A stretch of DNA of 64,000 bases from Psoroptes ovis (GCA_002943765.1 PQWQ01000010.1:498501-562500), one strand, 5' to 3'; positions 1-11,240 are shown, counted from the first letter of the stretch. Numbers and translations: made by a program. The notes: generated by a model not told the origin, from the letters alone.

Positions 1-104
1 AAATTGATTAATTACAAAAGAAATAAATTGAAGATATTTAAACAAAACCAAAATAATCAATCGCTTCCAATCATCATTGAAAGATGACGCCAAAAATAAT
101 ATGT

Positions 105-1556
105 TCAAAAATAATAATTCCACCAATTTCGTAATTTTAATTTAAAATATCGTATAAACCAATTGACAATGAATGTTTGTCGATCATTTTCGGCATTATT
201 TTGATTATTGTTGTTGTGGTCTGTAATTCTTGATGAACGTTTATTATTATGATGACGTAAAAATAATAAAAATAATTGCCATTGTTTTCTTCGATTAGTT
301 TTAGCTTTATTTGGTTTATGATTCAATTGATATTGATATTGACGTTCAGCTTGTATCGATAGGCTCAACAATTGGAGATTGAAATAATGATCAAGATTAA
401 TTTTGATTAAACATCGAATGAATGATTCGAATAATAAATAATATTTATCTGGACAATCATTTTTACATGAAATGGCTGTTGTTGTAAGCGTCGATGATGA
501 TAATATTGAATATCGGCGTTTACTAGCCATGAATCGCGATCTTTCATTCGATTGCGATTGATGATTATGATGATGGTGATGATTATGATGATGATGACCA
601 CAATCAATGATTCGAACATTATAATTTTGTATGAAATTTTTTTCATTCAAATTCAATTGATCAATATTTACAATACAATTATCAAATTTAGCTATATACA
701 ATTGTATTTGTTGTTGTTGTTGTTGATGATGGTGATGATGATCGAAATCGCCGAACGATTGTTGATGATTATGAGCATCATTATGTTTATGATAATAATA
801 AAAACCTTTCAGCCATGATGATACATATTGAAATGAATCCAAATGATTGTTATTATGATGATTATGATTAATGAAATTATTCGAATCATCACCAGCCGGG
901 CTTCGATTATGTACCAATGATGAATCATTGGATGAATGATAAAATCCTATGGCAATGTTTGTCAATGAAAAATATTTTCTAGCAAATTCTTCAAAGAAAA
1001 ATTCTGAATTCATTTGATATGAATCTGGCCATCGTATTAGATAGAATTTCAGTCGAACATCGATTGCATGTTTATCATGCTCATCACCACTATCATCATC
1101 ATTATGATCATTATTATTGGATGAATTATTTGAACAAATACGATAACGGTAATAATATTTGGATAAACAATATGAATGTTTAATTTTTTCCAAACAAACT
1201 TCACCAATATTATCATCGCCATTACCATAAATCAAAATTTTTAATTGTTTTTCCATTATTTCATTCATCAAATCATTTTCATCTTGTTTAATTGGTAAAC
1301 AAAATATTAATACACGTAATTTGGTCGAATGATTACTATCGATTGATAACCTTTTATTTTTAATGTTATGATAATCATTAATGTCATTTGGAGATATTTC
1401 AAATGGTTGCCTATTGTTGTTGCCATTGACATTATGTTGAAAATTAAATGGATATTCATTTAAAATTCTTGAATTTTTACGTAAATAATTATCATATTCA
1501 ATATTACGATCATTATTTTTATGATCAATTTGTTGTTGATTATAATTGATTAACAT
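105..1556 (-). CDS. Hypothetical low-complexity protein, possible degenerate Ras-like GTPase fold
   Basis: A single uninterrupted frame of 483 codons starts at an ATG at 1556 and stops at 105. Low-complexity runs (Asn-rich at about 141-153, His/Gln at 263-283, His at 321-333) interrupt more ordinary sequence. With these removed, the segments fall in the order of a small GTPase: a beta-strand and glycine loop (KILIYGNGDDNIGE, 106-119) where the P-loop would be, a hydrophobic strand at 168-178, an alternating strand (IAIGFYHSS, 201-209) followed by SFQYVSSWLKG (241-251), a strand ending in AKFDN (289-293) where NKxD would be, and a last amphipathic segment near 370-390. The P-loop Lys-Ser/Thr, DxxG and C-terminal prenyl Cys are all absent, so GTP hydrolysis is unlikely. 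The GTPase reading is inference; the ORF length is direct. No introns or poly(A) signal were identified. Confidence 0.55.
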   Translation of the reverse strand: MLINYNQQQIDHKNNDRNIEYDNYLRKNSRILNEYPFNFQHNVNGNNNRQPFEISPNDINDYHNIKNKRLSIDSNHSTKLRVLIFCLPIKQDENDLMNEIMEKQLKILIYGNGDDNIGEVCLEKIKHSYCLSKYYYRYRICSNNSSNNNDHNDDDSGDEHDKHAIDVRLKFYLIRWPDSYQMNSEFFFEEFARKYFSLTNIAIGFYHSSNDSSLVHNRSPAGDDSNNFINHNHHNNNHLDSFQYVSSWLKGFYYYHKHNDAHNHQQSFGDFDHHHHHQQQQQQIQLYIAKFDNCIVNIDQLNLNEKNFIQNYNVRIIDCGHHHHNHHHHHNHQSQSNERSRFMASKRRYSILSSSTLTTTAISCKNDCPDKYYLLFESFIRCLIKINLDHYFNLQLLSLSIQAERQYQYQLNHKPNKAKTNRRKQWQLFLLFLRHHNNKRSSRITDHNNNNQNNAENDRQTFIVNWFIRYFKLKLRNWWNYYF

Positions 1557-2394
1557 TTGAATTCGAATGTAAAATTGATTAATTGAAAATAATTAATATT
1601 TTAAAACTAATATTAAAGAAATTGACCACGATTTAGTTATATTTCTTGAAAACAAATTGAACTCATTCAAAATCAAAGACACTGTTCAATACACTGTATT
1701 GAATAGAAATGATGACTAAAGTTTACTATTATTTCAAAGACTAAATTGCAATTAAAAATAATCAGAAATAAACAAGCCAAAAGCTTTATAAACGAATGAA
1801 ATGAAATGATATCTAAGTAAAATATATCAAACATTCAAATCTAATAATCATGTGTGATTAATATCAATCGTTTATTGGTTTATTTGATTGTTTGTTTGTT
1901 TGTTTATTTGTGAAATATGAAAAAATAATAAATGCAAGGGTATGATATCATATCGATATGATTTAAGATATGATATGACATACTAAAATCCAGAGTAGAA
2001 TGTTCGCGAAATTGATTAAATTGTTTTGTGTTTGTTTTCAAAATAATAAACAATTTAGACTTTGTTTCCAATACGATGATGATGATGATGATTTCATGTG
2101 ATAATCAGCGTCAGCAGCATCAACAACAGCCAAAAACAATGACAATTTCCATTAATTTTCATCCATCACCAATAATCATCATTTGATCGATGATATTCGT
2201 ATCATGATTGATTGCTCAATGATCGAAGATCATTTCTATCGAATCGTATCGAATCATGGAAGATAATGTAAGATTAATTCATTTTTCAATTTTCGATTTT
2301 CAAATTTTCAATTTCCAAAATACAATAATTAATGTGACAAAATATGTTTTGACAAAATGAAAAATTCTTTTATTTTTCAAATCAAATCAATCGA

Positions 2395-2427
2395 TCGATC
2401 GATTGATTGATTGATTGATTGATTGAT
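2395..2427. repeat. GATC/GATT tetranucleotide repeat
   Basis: Three to four ATCG units pass directly into about six ATTG units, a compound tetranucleotide microsatellite between genes. Confidence 0.8.
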
Positions 2428-3963
2428 ATCCAGACATTCATTCATTCATAGAAAAACACATATAAACAATAATCGTCGATTAAGACTTTAAACAAAGTTT
2501 TTCTCGAAAAAATAATGAAAAATTGTTCATATCAATGATTTTACCCTAAAAACATAAACATTTGAAATCAAATTCCGAGAAAATTTCTTCGATAATTAGT
2601 CCATAATTCAATGGTTCAATGTGCGAATGTCATTCATTGTATCATCATTAGATCCTTCATTGAAACATTAATAATTGATCAATTTTCACCTATTAAATTT
2701 TCAATAAACAATCATTAGACGATTATTAGACAAAGCGATTTCCTGTGTACGAGGGAACAAATGATAAAACATATCATAAAACACATGATAATCTGCCATT
2801 GTTATCTGCAGAGAAACAATTTAATTTTCTTCAATTCAATTTTCTCAAACAAATTTCCGTTCGTCTGCTACGAATGTTAATTATTCATATGATTAAATCA
2901 AAGATTTTCAAACGAGTAAATCTTTGGATTACTATATTGAATAGGATTAAACCTTAAACAACCTGTAACAATAAACATTCGAACATTTATGAAGACACAA
3001 TCAATACGCCATAAGACGATGACATACATCAATGGATGATCAAATACAAGCATTATCATCATCATAAACATCACCACTACAAAGACACGCAAATACATTT
3101 ATAATTCAATTTATTAATATTTATTATAATCAAATTCATGCTTATGTTGTTCATAATTGAAATGGTCAAATGTTTGCGTGATTATCGCATTCAACAGGTT
3201 GTTGATTCATTCATTTGAGGCATTTAGCCATTCAATCACTGAACAAAAGCACAGCACATAACAAAATGTTTAACCTAAAAACACATTCATTCATTCAAAC
3301 ACACATCTTAAATTATTTTTAATTATTTTCTCTTCACTTTTTTGTATTCAAAATCTTAAATAATAATAATTCCTATGAGAAAATATTGTTTGTTAATTTC
3401 AAAGATTTGACTTTTGTGTAATAATTTGTGATTTTGATTGAAAATCGTTTATGATCCAAGTATTTATTATGTTTATCGTATTGTATTGTATTCATTTTGA
3501 ATTTGAAAATATTCAATTTATTTTCCTTGCATCCCTAGCACACTGTTTATCCTTGTTTCGTGTTTATGTCATTTTGTGTTTTTCGCTTGAAAATTTATAT
3601 TTGAAAATTCAATTATCTCACTGATTTCGATGATTTATTTTGAAAATCTTTCTATGATAAATTTCTTGACAATTTTTGGGCTGAAAGGATTGAAAATTGT
3701 GTCAAATCAAAAATAATTCCAATAATTATATTTCACTTGCTAAAAATAATTATTAAATTCTAAGAAAAATCTTTTGAGCTGAATTTTTGGGTCAAATTCG
3801 ATTGAATTATTGATGAATCTTTGATTGGTCTTTTACTGGTCGTCTTTTGACCATATTTTAGTGTGATGACCTCTTTCGTTTTTTATAAATATTTCACAAG
3901 TAAAGAATTAAAAATATTCATTCTTAGACAAATTATAATTATCCGAGATGGTGATAATAAGAT

Positions 3964-3981
3964 GGTGTGTGTGTGTGTGTG
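3964..3981. repeat. (GT)n microsatellite
   Basis: An uninterrupted GT dinucleotide run of about eight units in intergenic DNA. Confidence 0.85.
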
Positions 3982-4396
3982 CTGCTAAAATTAAGCTAAT
4001 TCATAGTTTCCAACTTTTGATAATAACAAGTTGACAAGTTGTACATAATAATTATAATTATAACCAAATGTATTATCATTTATCGATTCACTAATCTTGA
4101 ATTATTATTATTTCTGTCGTTGTTTTTGTTGTTGTTGTTGAAATCCTGATCAAGATTTAAGAAATCCAAAATAAAATTAAAGCTTTTGAATGTCTTTGAG
4201 GCCGATTATCCTTTTATATTTAATAATGTTTCAATGATCAACATTTACCATTGAAACATAACATTAAGTCTTTGTGTCTGTGTCTTTGTATATTGCCAAT
4301 TTCGTGCTCTTCTCCCTGATTTCCTCCTATTTGCACAAGGCTTTTAATCCGTTAATTACGGATAAACACGTTTAAAAACCCAACAACCTCGATATT

Positions 4397-4398
4397 TA

Positions 4399-4429
<31 letters not shown>
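4397..4429. repeat. (ATT)n microsatellite
   Basis: About ten consecutive ATT units in intergenic DNA. Confidence 0.9.
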
Positions 4430-5482
4430 GTTTTACTCGTTCCTTCCTTTCGTTTCGCCCTTGCTAGCTCTTGTTCGCTTACTCAATCGACCACCAGCAC
4501 GTATTGTTTGATGATGATCCAGAAACTTTGACAGCATTGTTTGTATCACGTAAATGATTTTGAAATGTATTTATCAATTTATTTATTTATTTATTTATTT
4601 ACTCGATTTATTTATTTACTTGATTTACTAACTCGAATTAACCCTAAAATTAGCTCAATTTTTGCTGCTTGAAACAAGTATCAATATGAGCTCAGTATGA
4701 TGAGATGATCATATTGTTTCGATTATGTTTTGATGATGATCCGAAAAATCGGAAAAAATCAATGAATGATTCATTCAATAAACACCAAAAAAACTAGTTG
4801 ACTATTTAGTTGATTGGCTATTATCAATGGAACAAGATCTTCATTTCTCTATGAATGATCTTATTGAAATTATTTGCGCAAATACAAATCTTATCCATTG
4901 AATGAATGAACGGTTCGAAAGATTTATCTTTGATTTTTTTTCCATTTCGTTTTCGTATATAATTTCATAAGGTTGAGGGCTCAGAATCGAATTAATTGTG
5001 TATTTCATTCAAATCGTTGACCATATAGCCATCATCATCATAGTCGATTAACATTGGCTAGCTATTCTCAATTTCATAATATTTGAAAATTATTTCTCTT
5101 TTAAAAATTTTTAATTTTTATTTCTTCTTCATTCATTTCAATTCAATGATATGATACTTACAGATTTATTACAAATTTTTTTTTGTTTTTAAGTAAATTA
5201 CATGATAACTTTTCTTGATTTCATTTCATTTTATTTTGTATTATTACGTTTATTACATTTTTTACAGTTCATCTTGAATGTTGTGTGCAAATCATCGCAT
5301 TTTTATTCAAGTAATCATCGATCAATCCAAGTGAATTTCGTACCTTCTTAATTCTTTAACCTTTAATTCTTCGAGCCCTCGAATTGCCCATCGAATATTC
5401 CCCATCGCCACTGAACATCTGTAACTGACTTTAAGCTAATTTATATTCGTCTATTGCAAGAATCAACCAACTCGCCGAAAAA

Positions 5483-5830
5483 ATGTCTCTACAAGAAACA
5501 CAGCTAAACAAGCTAATAAAAGATGGTAAAAAAATTATCGACACTAATGATATGTGCCTTGAACCTTGTAAAGAATGGATAGATCAAGAAGTACGTCGTA
5601 TTCGTAAAATTATTGAACAAATTGAACGGCTACAAAAACATAAAACAATATCATCAGCACTGTTTAATGAATCACGAGATTTAACTGATGAATTGGAAAA
5701 ATTCATACAAAAATTACATGATTATCATCATAATCAAAATAAATCTAGTATTGAAATTGCCAGTAAACAAGATGTACGTAAAATGTTTAAGAATGCATCG
5801 TATCAAGTTGAATTTAAGGTACCTATCTGA
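5483..5830 (+). CDS. Small helical protein, tandem paralog 1
   Basis: A 115-residue intronless frame with a clean AAAAATG start. The product is charged and mostly helical, with no signal peptide or membrane segment. Leu/Ile spacing through about residues 35-80 suggests a short coiled coil. It is clearly paralogous to the gene at 7927: both share the MS.QE.QL opening, a C..WID(Q/R)E segment, EQIERLQ, LFNESRD, a DVR motif and the tail KNASY..EFK.P. The shared short tail argues that the GTACCT just before the stop is not used as a splice donor. An AATAAA lies at 5921. I do not recognise the family. A small cytosolic adaptor-like role is conceivable but nothing in the sequence shows it. Confidence 0.75.
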   Translation: MSLQETQLNKLIKDGKKIIDTNDMCLEPCKEWIDQEVRRIRKIIEQIERLQKHKTISSALFNESRDLTDELEKFIQKLHDYHHNQNKSSIEIASKQDVRKMFKNASYQVEFKVPI

Positions 5831-5920
5831 AAATGAAGATCAAATCAAGAAGATAATTTCACATTTCAAGATGAATGAATATTAATATTCAAAGAAAAAT
5901 ATCAAAAATAATAATTTCTC

Positions 5921-5926
5921 AATAAA
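5921..5926 (+). terminator. Poly(A) signal of tandem paralog 1
   Basis: A canonical AATAAA about 90 bp past the stop at 5830, followed by A-rich sequence. Confidence 0.5.
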
Positions 5927-6006
5927 TCAATTCAATTCAACAAAAAATGTATTGAAAATACATTTCAAAACAACAAAACAACAATTCAAATACATTAATT
6001 TCAATG

Positions 6007-6034
6007 ACACACACACACACATATATATATATAT
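6007..6034. repeat. Compound (CA)n(TA)n microsatellite
   Basis: A CA dinucleotide run passes directly into a TA run in the 3' flank of the first paralog. Confidence 0.85.
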
Positions 6035-6456
6035 CAATATCAATGACAAATTTACAAATACAAATAAACATAGAATCATAATCATATTGATTATTCTGAT
6101 TTGAAATTATCGCTTATCGCTTTCAAAAAATAAAAATTCAATAATAATTTTTTCGACAATATGAAATAAATACGAATTAATTATTTGAATTATTTCTTGA
6201 GTTTTATCGAGCTTAATTAATATTTCACGTTGTACTCATCGATTTCAAATTTTTCAACAATGAATGCTGGTCATTTTTCGAGTGCTTTTCAATGCAACTT
6301 GACCATTGAAACTTACCCATCAGTTCATGTTAATAACGTCATGATAACGCGCATTACTACGTCATTGTTCGACATTATCAGATTTTGAATTTTAAAATTA
6401 AAAAAAACATTTCTCCAACCTGTTGATTCTCATCGAATCTTGATCAAAATGAAATA

Positions 6457-6536
6457 TTAGGCTGTTTGAAAAGTTCATTTGGCTTAATCAGTAGAGTTGG
6501 TCATGAAAATCGGTCAGAACTTTCTGGACAGCCTAA
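6457..6536 (+). mobile_element. Mariner-type mini-MITE, copy 1
   Basis: An 80-bp element that begins TTAGGCTGTTTGAAAAGTT and ends with the inverted counterpart AACTTTCTGGACAGCCTAA. It is preceded by TA. The interior carries the family's asymmetric core (GGCTTAATCA..GTTG..ATGAAAATCGG). Defined by comparison with seven other copies in this window. Confidence 0.8.
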
Positions 6537-6901
6537 TTTTTATTCGATCGATGGGAATTCGATATCACGGTTGATTGATTGAATTTATTAATTTTGAAAA
6601 TTTTGAAATTAGTTCAAAACAATTTTCGTAATTTTGTTTTCAATTTTCAATTATTGAAATTCAATGAGAATATGAATTTTCTGATTGAGTTATTCAATTT
6701 TTAAATTTTCAAATATGAATTTATCTTAGAAGAGACAAGGAAAGCTTTGACTTGTCGAACGATTGATTGATTTATGATTGATTATATATGATTATTTATG
6801 CTCGAATAAATAATTAAAAGCAAAAATCATGTCCGGCAGCTGACAAAACATAACATCCTTCGTATGCGCTTTAATTTTGTCTTTAATCCACAATAGTACT
6901 A

Positions 6902-6982
6902 TCAGGCTGTACGAAAAGTTCTGGCCAATTTTCACTAGCAACTCTATTGATAAAGCGGAATGAACTTTTCGGACAACGCTAA
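6902..6982 (-). mobile_element. Mariner-type mini-MITE, copy 2
   Basis: An 81-bp element in the opposite orientation to copy 1. It starts TCAGGCTGTACGAAAAGTT and ends AACTTTTCGGACAACGCTAA, with TA on both sides (6900-6901 and 6983-6984), consistent with a TA target duplication. The core GCGGAATGAACTT matches the other copies. Confidence 0.85.
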
Positions 6983-7180
6983 TATTTCAAATGAATTTTC
7001 TCTTTGGAAAATTATTCACTTATTTAGGCTCCAAAAAAATTGTTTTCCCAATCGTTTATTCATTCATTCATACATTATTCAAATTCAAATAATTGAATCT
7101 TTTAAAATAACAATTGCTTGTGTGTTTGCACTGCTTGGGAAAGGCAAATTCAAAATGTCGATTTATGCTAAGAAAATATT

Positions 7181-7260
7181 TTAGATTGTCCGAAAAGTTC
7201 ATTCCGCTTAATCAATAGACTTGTTGATGAAAATCAGCCAAAACTTTCCGGACAACCCAG
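7181..7260 (+). mobile_element. Mariner-type mini-MITE, copy 3
   Basis: An 80-bp element with left end TTAGATTGTCCGAAAAGTT and right end AACTTTCCGGACAACCCAG followed by TA. Its core CATTCCGCTTAATCAATAGA makes it close to the family consensus. Confidence 0.85.
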
Positions 7261-7926
7261 TAACTTGCAAAAAAAAATTTGAAATTTTTCCAATACACAC
7301 AAATACAATTCATTTACCTGTACAATTAAGAAACAAACCTGTGGCACACAAATCATAGCCTTGTCGTTGCTTTTCCAATACACAACGAAAAATGCTAAAA
7401 TCAATTGAATTCTGTTGTCATGTGTTTGTAAGATGAAATACAACAACTTAGAGACAGCAAACAAGGGAAACCCGCCGCCATACATTGAAATAGTTGAATA
7501 AATACGTGCATATTTAAATGTAAAAATAAATTTTGTTTCTGCAAAGTGATCGAAATGAAGTGTTGATTGATTCAATTCATTTTCGAAAAAATTCATTTCA
7601 TTTGAAATTCATTTCATTCGTTTTCATGTATTTCAATCGATGTGTTCAATGTTTCATTATTGATTATTATTATATATGATCAATCAAATGTGTTGAATTT
7701 TGAAATTCTAAAATTTGAAAAATACGAATTTTGTTTATTTAAGTTTGATTGAAATTTGTTAAAGATTCACCAAGTACAACCATCATTCGATTTTCTCTCG
7801 TCGCAACAATTTTTAACCCTTTCAAATCACCAAAAATTGATCGTTCGATTGATTGATTTTGTTTTGATTTTATCAGCCGAAATTTATATCAAATAAAATA
7901 AATAATTTTCATTTCCACCCAAAAAA

Positions 7927-8280
7927 ATGTCACAACAAGAATTACAATTGAAAAAATTATTACAAGATACATTAAAAGTGATTAATAAAACCGAACTAGA
8001 AACATGTTCACAATGGATTGATCGTGAAATTCAATGTGCAAAAAAATTGCAAGAACAAATTGAACGGCTACAAAATCATCGGTCGATATCGGCAAAATTA
8101 TTCAATGAATCAAGAGATACATGTGATCAAATCGGCGGTTACATTCAACGTTTGCGTGATCATCGTTCGAATCGTGCGAAAAATGGTCATTTGGTCATAT
8201 TGGAATCACCGGATGATGTACGACGTACGGCCATGTTGAAAAATGCTTCATATGATATGGAATTTAAAAGTCCATTTTGA
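7927..8280 (+). CDS. Small helical protein, tandem paralog 2
   Basis: A 117-residue intronless frame with start context CAAAAAAATG. It is the duplicate of the gene at 5483 in the same orientation about 2.1 kb downstream, sharing EQIERLQ, LFNESRD and the KNASY..EFK.PF tail. It has no signal peptide or transmembrane segment. Lys/Arg/Glu/Gln-rich helices dominate residues 1-75, and the linker before the C-terminal tail differs most between the copies. An AATAAA lies at 8539. Function is unknown. Conservation of the last 15 residues relative to the linker suggests the C-terminus is functional. Confidence 0.78.
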   Translation: MSQQELQLKKLLQDTLKVINKTELETCSQWIDREIQCAKKLQEQIERLQNHRSISAKLFNESRDTCDQIGGYIQRLRDHRSNRAKNGHLVILESPDDVRRTAMLKNASYDMEFKSPF

Positions 8281-8960
8281 TCATCGATGTATTCGAATAA
8301 TGAACAGGGGGCCATGGCAAATATGATTGAATTTAAATTTTCAAAATTTTCCAAAAATTTCCAAATTTAAAATCAATTGTTTAAAACCATCGAAGTTGTT
8401 ATGATTGCTCATTTGAAACCTTATTATCTATTATTATTGTTTAATTATCATTATCATTATCAAAATTATTATTATTATCATTATTGATTGATTTAATATA
8501 ATTATTATTATTACACACTTTTATATATCACAATTATCAATAAATTTGATTCATTAAATTATTAATGTTTTTGGGTCCATTTTCGAATCCAATGAGTAAT
8601 TGTTTTGGTTTATATCTTTGGTTTGAAATATATTTGTCATCGAAAATATTTTTGATTTCATTTCATTTTTTTGCCCCAATTTTCTATTTTTAAATTCAAT
8701 TTATTTCAACAAAAAAATACGTTTATCAGTCCATCAAGGATCATCGATTGATTGATAATTGTTGTTGTTCATTGATCAAATCGATTGATTGATTGATTGA
8801 TTGAAAGCCTTAAATTAATATTAATAGCGACAAATAAGATGATAATCCAAATCGATAATTATTAAGGCAAGGATTAATTGGAAGGATTATCATACTTTGA
8901 TACTTTGATTATTTTTCAAATATTTTCTTTGAAAAATAACATATTTTCCTTCGAAAAAAA
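8281..8960. other. Spacer upstream of the ML-domain gene
   Basis: Holds the 3' UTR of the second paralog and AT-rich spacer, including an ATTG repeat near 8780-8802. No coding frame is seen. Confidence 0.5.
8539..8544 (+). terminator. Poly(A) signal of tandem paralog 2
   Basis: AATAAA about 260 bp past the stop, after ATT-rich sequence. Confidence 0.45.
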
Positions 8961-9793
8961 ATGGCAAAATTATTATCATTCATCATTGAACCATTTATTG
9001 TATCAATAATTGTGATAATTTCAATCGAAATTCATGGCATCGATGGAATAAAATTTGATGATTGTAGCGGTGGTAAGTCGTTTAATGTTCGTTTAAGCTA
9101 CTGTTGTTCAAATTTCTCAAGGAAATCTTGAATCATTTGATTTTCAATTATTTCTTCGATATTCATCAATTTTTTTGAATCAAATCCAAATAGCATTAGT
9201 ACAAACAGTCCTCATTGATAGTTGTGAAAATAATCGTAGTGATAATATTTGTCGAATTAATCGTACATTCGTGGATGATAATACACCATTAATACTGCCA
9301 TATCATGTTGATTTCGTCGCTAATCAAGTGGCGAATCAAATTCAGTTGCGAATTTTGATGAAAACCAATAATTTCGGTAAAGCTAACACCTGGGATAACT
9401 ACGATGATACTGATTATGAAGAATTAGCCCGTTTCGATGATCTTTGCGCAACAATGCGTGATGTTTGTCCAACGCGTTTCAATGTATTGCATCATTTCTA
9501 TTATGGTATACGTATCGATAATCTGCCATTGATGGTAATTATTTCAGAATAATTATCTCTGAATTGATTTAATCCTTTTTCTTTGCAGCAAAATCGAAAT
9601 AATCAAGAAATAATTCTCAAAAATGTATTCACCAACAGATATGGTGATGTTTTAGCCTGTTTTAAGCATTCATTAATGATCATCGATGGTAAGTTTCGGG
9701 ATAAATTGATGGACAACATGAATTCTGATCAAAATTCTCAATTTTTTTCCAGAATCACGACCAATGCCGATGGCAAAGACAATTCAAAATTGA
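8961..9793 (+). CDS. Secreted ML-domain (Der p 2/NPC2-like) lipid-binding protein
   Basis: Four exons are inferred: 8961-9072, 9194-9534, 9589-9688 and 9753-9793. Phases agree and every intron has GT..AG ends, giving 197 aa. Residues 1-26 are a hydrophobic signal peptide. The mature part shows the ML pattern KFDDC near the N-terminus, a short-spaced Cys pair, a later CP-containing pair and DVLAC near the end. The six cysteines at 35, 48, 57, 122, 129 and 175 match the three-disulfide arrangement of Der p 2 and NPC2 (first-last, second-third, fourth-fifth). ML proteins are secreted beta-sandwiches that bind lipids or sterols. It is longer than Der p 2 because of an acidic insert at about 98-121. 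The last exon is the least certain, since reading through intron 3 is also open. An AATAAA follows at 9896. This is a divergent ML paralog; identity with any named allergen is not claimed. Confidence 0.82.
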
Positions 9794-9895
9794 TTTTTGA
9801 AAAAAATTTCAAAATTAATTTCGATTTCAAGTCAGCAGATGGTGATACGTTCATTGTTTTGAAATTTTTTTTTTGAAATTATGATTCAATTTCAA

Positions 9896-9901
9896 AATAA
9901 A
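9896..9901 (+). terminator. Poly(A) signal of ML-domain gene
   Basis: AATAAA about 100 bp downstream of the inferred stop, in 3' UTR-like sequence. Confidence 0.5.
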
Positions 9902-10961
9902 ACATATTTTTGCCTTTGATATTTCAAATTTTTAAACAAAATAAAACAATTGTTTTCATCATTTTTCATAGCCAAAAGCTATTTAAAGAGTTCATAAATT
10001 GATTAAATATGTTTTTTGTTGAAAATTTTTCCGAAATTTCAAGCCGTACATTGACATTCATGGCATTGAATTTGCAATTATTTCAAATCATTTCGACTGC
10101 AAAAGTCTATGTGAATTGAAAACATTGATTAGCTCAATTTGTACAAATTTCTTTCTGATTTCTTTTGATTTTTATGCTGAGTTTTTACATGTAAATAATT
10201 TATTAAAAAATTAATTTTTGAATCCAAAACGAAAAAATCATTTTGAAAAAATCCAAAATATTCAAACCTCAACATTCATACGTCAAAACATCTGGAGCTT
10301 TGAACCATTCAGTCAAAACTGAAAAAAAAATGAATCGATCTCCGAATTGAATGAATTTTGAAATTTTGAAAATTTATGTGATTATCTATGGCGACAGATA
10401 ATAATCATAATAATACAAAGTTTTGAATTATTATTTTTACCGAACCGAAAGAAAAAAACTTTTCAATTTTTAAAATTTTAAAATTTCAAACCCTCCAATA
10501 TTATGTTCAATGAATTATATTCAATGAATTCCAAAATATATTCCAAATACCAACAATGAGTATCACATTTATTGTGATGTATGTTTTATCCATCGCGATG
10601 TGATCGGCATATTTATTGACATATAAATATTCATCATCGTATATTTGCATCTGTATATCGTCATATTTCTTCATAATTTTTTCAAATATTCAAATATTTC
10701 CATGTGTTTCCGTGTATTTTTGTGCATTCTGATATAATTATGTGCATTTTCCTTGAATTTCTGTGTATTTTTGTGTATTTTTGTGCATTTTCATGGGTAT
10801 TCATTGTTCAAATCAAAGTTTATTCAAAGTTCAAATTCAAATTTTCATGATTGAAAACATTTTCACTCCAAAAATCACCGATTCAACCCCATAGAAAACC
10901 ATTGATAATCTTGATTAATCTTCATTGAATTCAAATTCTTCAATTTTTCTCCAATCAAAAA

Positions 10962-11073
10962 ATGAAAACAAGGTCATCAAAGATCACCGAAAGTCAACAT
11001 TCAACATCAACATCGAAATCAACCGAAACCAACCGAAATCAAATTCAAATATTCATCGATGGCTTCATTGCAG
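10962..11073 (+). CDS. Candidate orphan first exon
   Basis: An ATG after an A-rich leader opens 37 codons, ending exactly at a good donor (G/GTAGGT) in phase 1. The peptide begins MKTRSSKITESQ and ends QIQIFIDGFIA. It is rich in Ser, Thr, Lys and Gln, unlike the Ile/Asn/Phe-rich chance frames nearby. The end is reminiscent of the N-terminal FxAGG of mitochondrial carriers, but I could not find a matching second exon, so no function is given. It could equally be a chance open stretch. Confidence 0.25.
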
Positions 11074-11220
11074 GTAGGTGGCAATTTCAGTTATTTGAGA
11101 TTATTCTCAGAGAAAGAATTCAGTGATGATCATTCAAAATATGAATATTTATTCCAAAATTTACATTTCACGAAGCATGATCTGTTCGAATTCTCTGTCC
11201 ATTCAGTTTCAATAATAGCT

Positions 11221-11240
11221 CAGTGTGTGTGTGTGTGTGC
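11221..11240. repeat. (GT)n microsatellite
   Basis: A short GT dinucleotide run, about nine units, in non-coding sequence. Confidence 0.8.

Larger units (their letters stand above)
1557..5482. other. Intergenic region, no gene recognised
   Basis: About 3.9 kb of AT-rich sequence lacks a convincing coding frame. It holds simple repeats: GATC/GATT units near 2395-2427, (GT)n near 3965-3981, ATT units at 4399-4429 and TTTA units near 4570-4600. A polypyrimidine tract ending in TTTACAG at about 5268 could be the acceptor of a 5' non-coding exon for the gene at 5483; this is speculative. Confidence 0.5.
5831..7926. other. Spacer between the tandem paralogs, rich in MITEs
   Basis: Holds the 3' UTR of the first paralog, a compound CA/TA microsatellite at about 6007-6034 and three roughly 80-bp inverted-repeat elements (6457, 6902, 7181). 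A 120-codon minus-strand frame at 7234-7596 runs into one of the elements and looks fortuitous. No other gene is seen. Confidence 0.6.

Noticed and set aside
7234..7596. 120-codon minus-strand frame
   Set aside because: Its C-terminal end is encoded by a MITE, and it has no recognisable domain or splice context.
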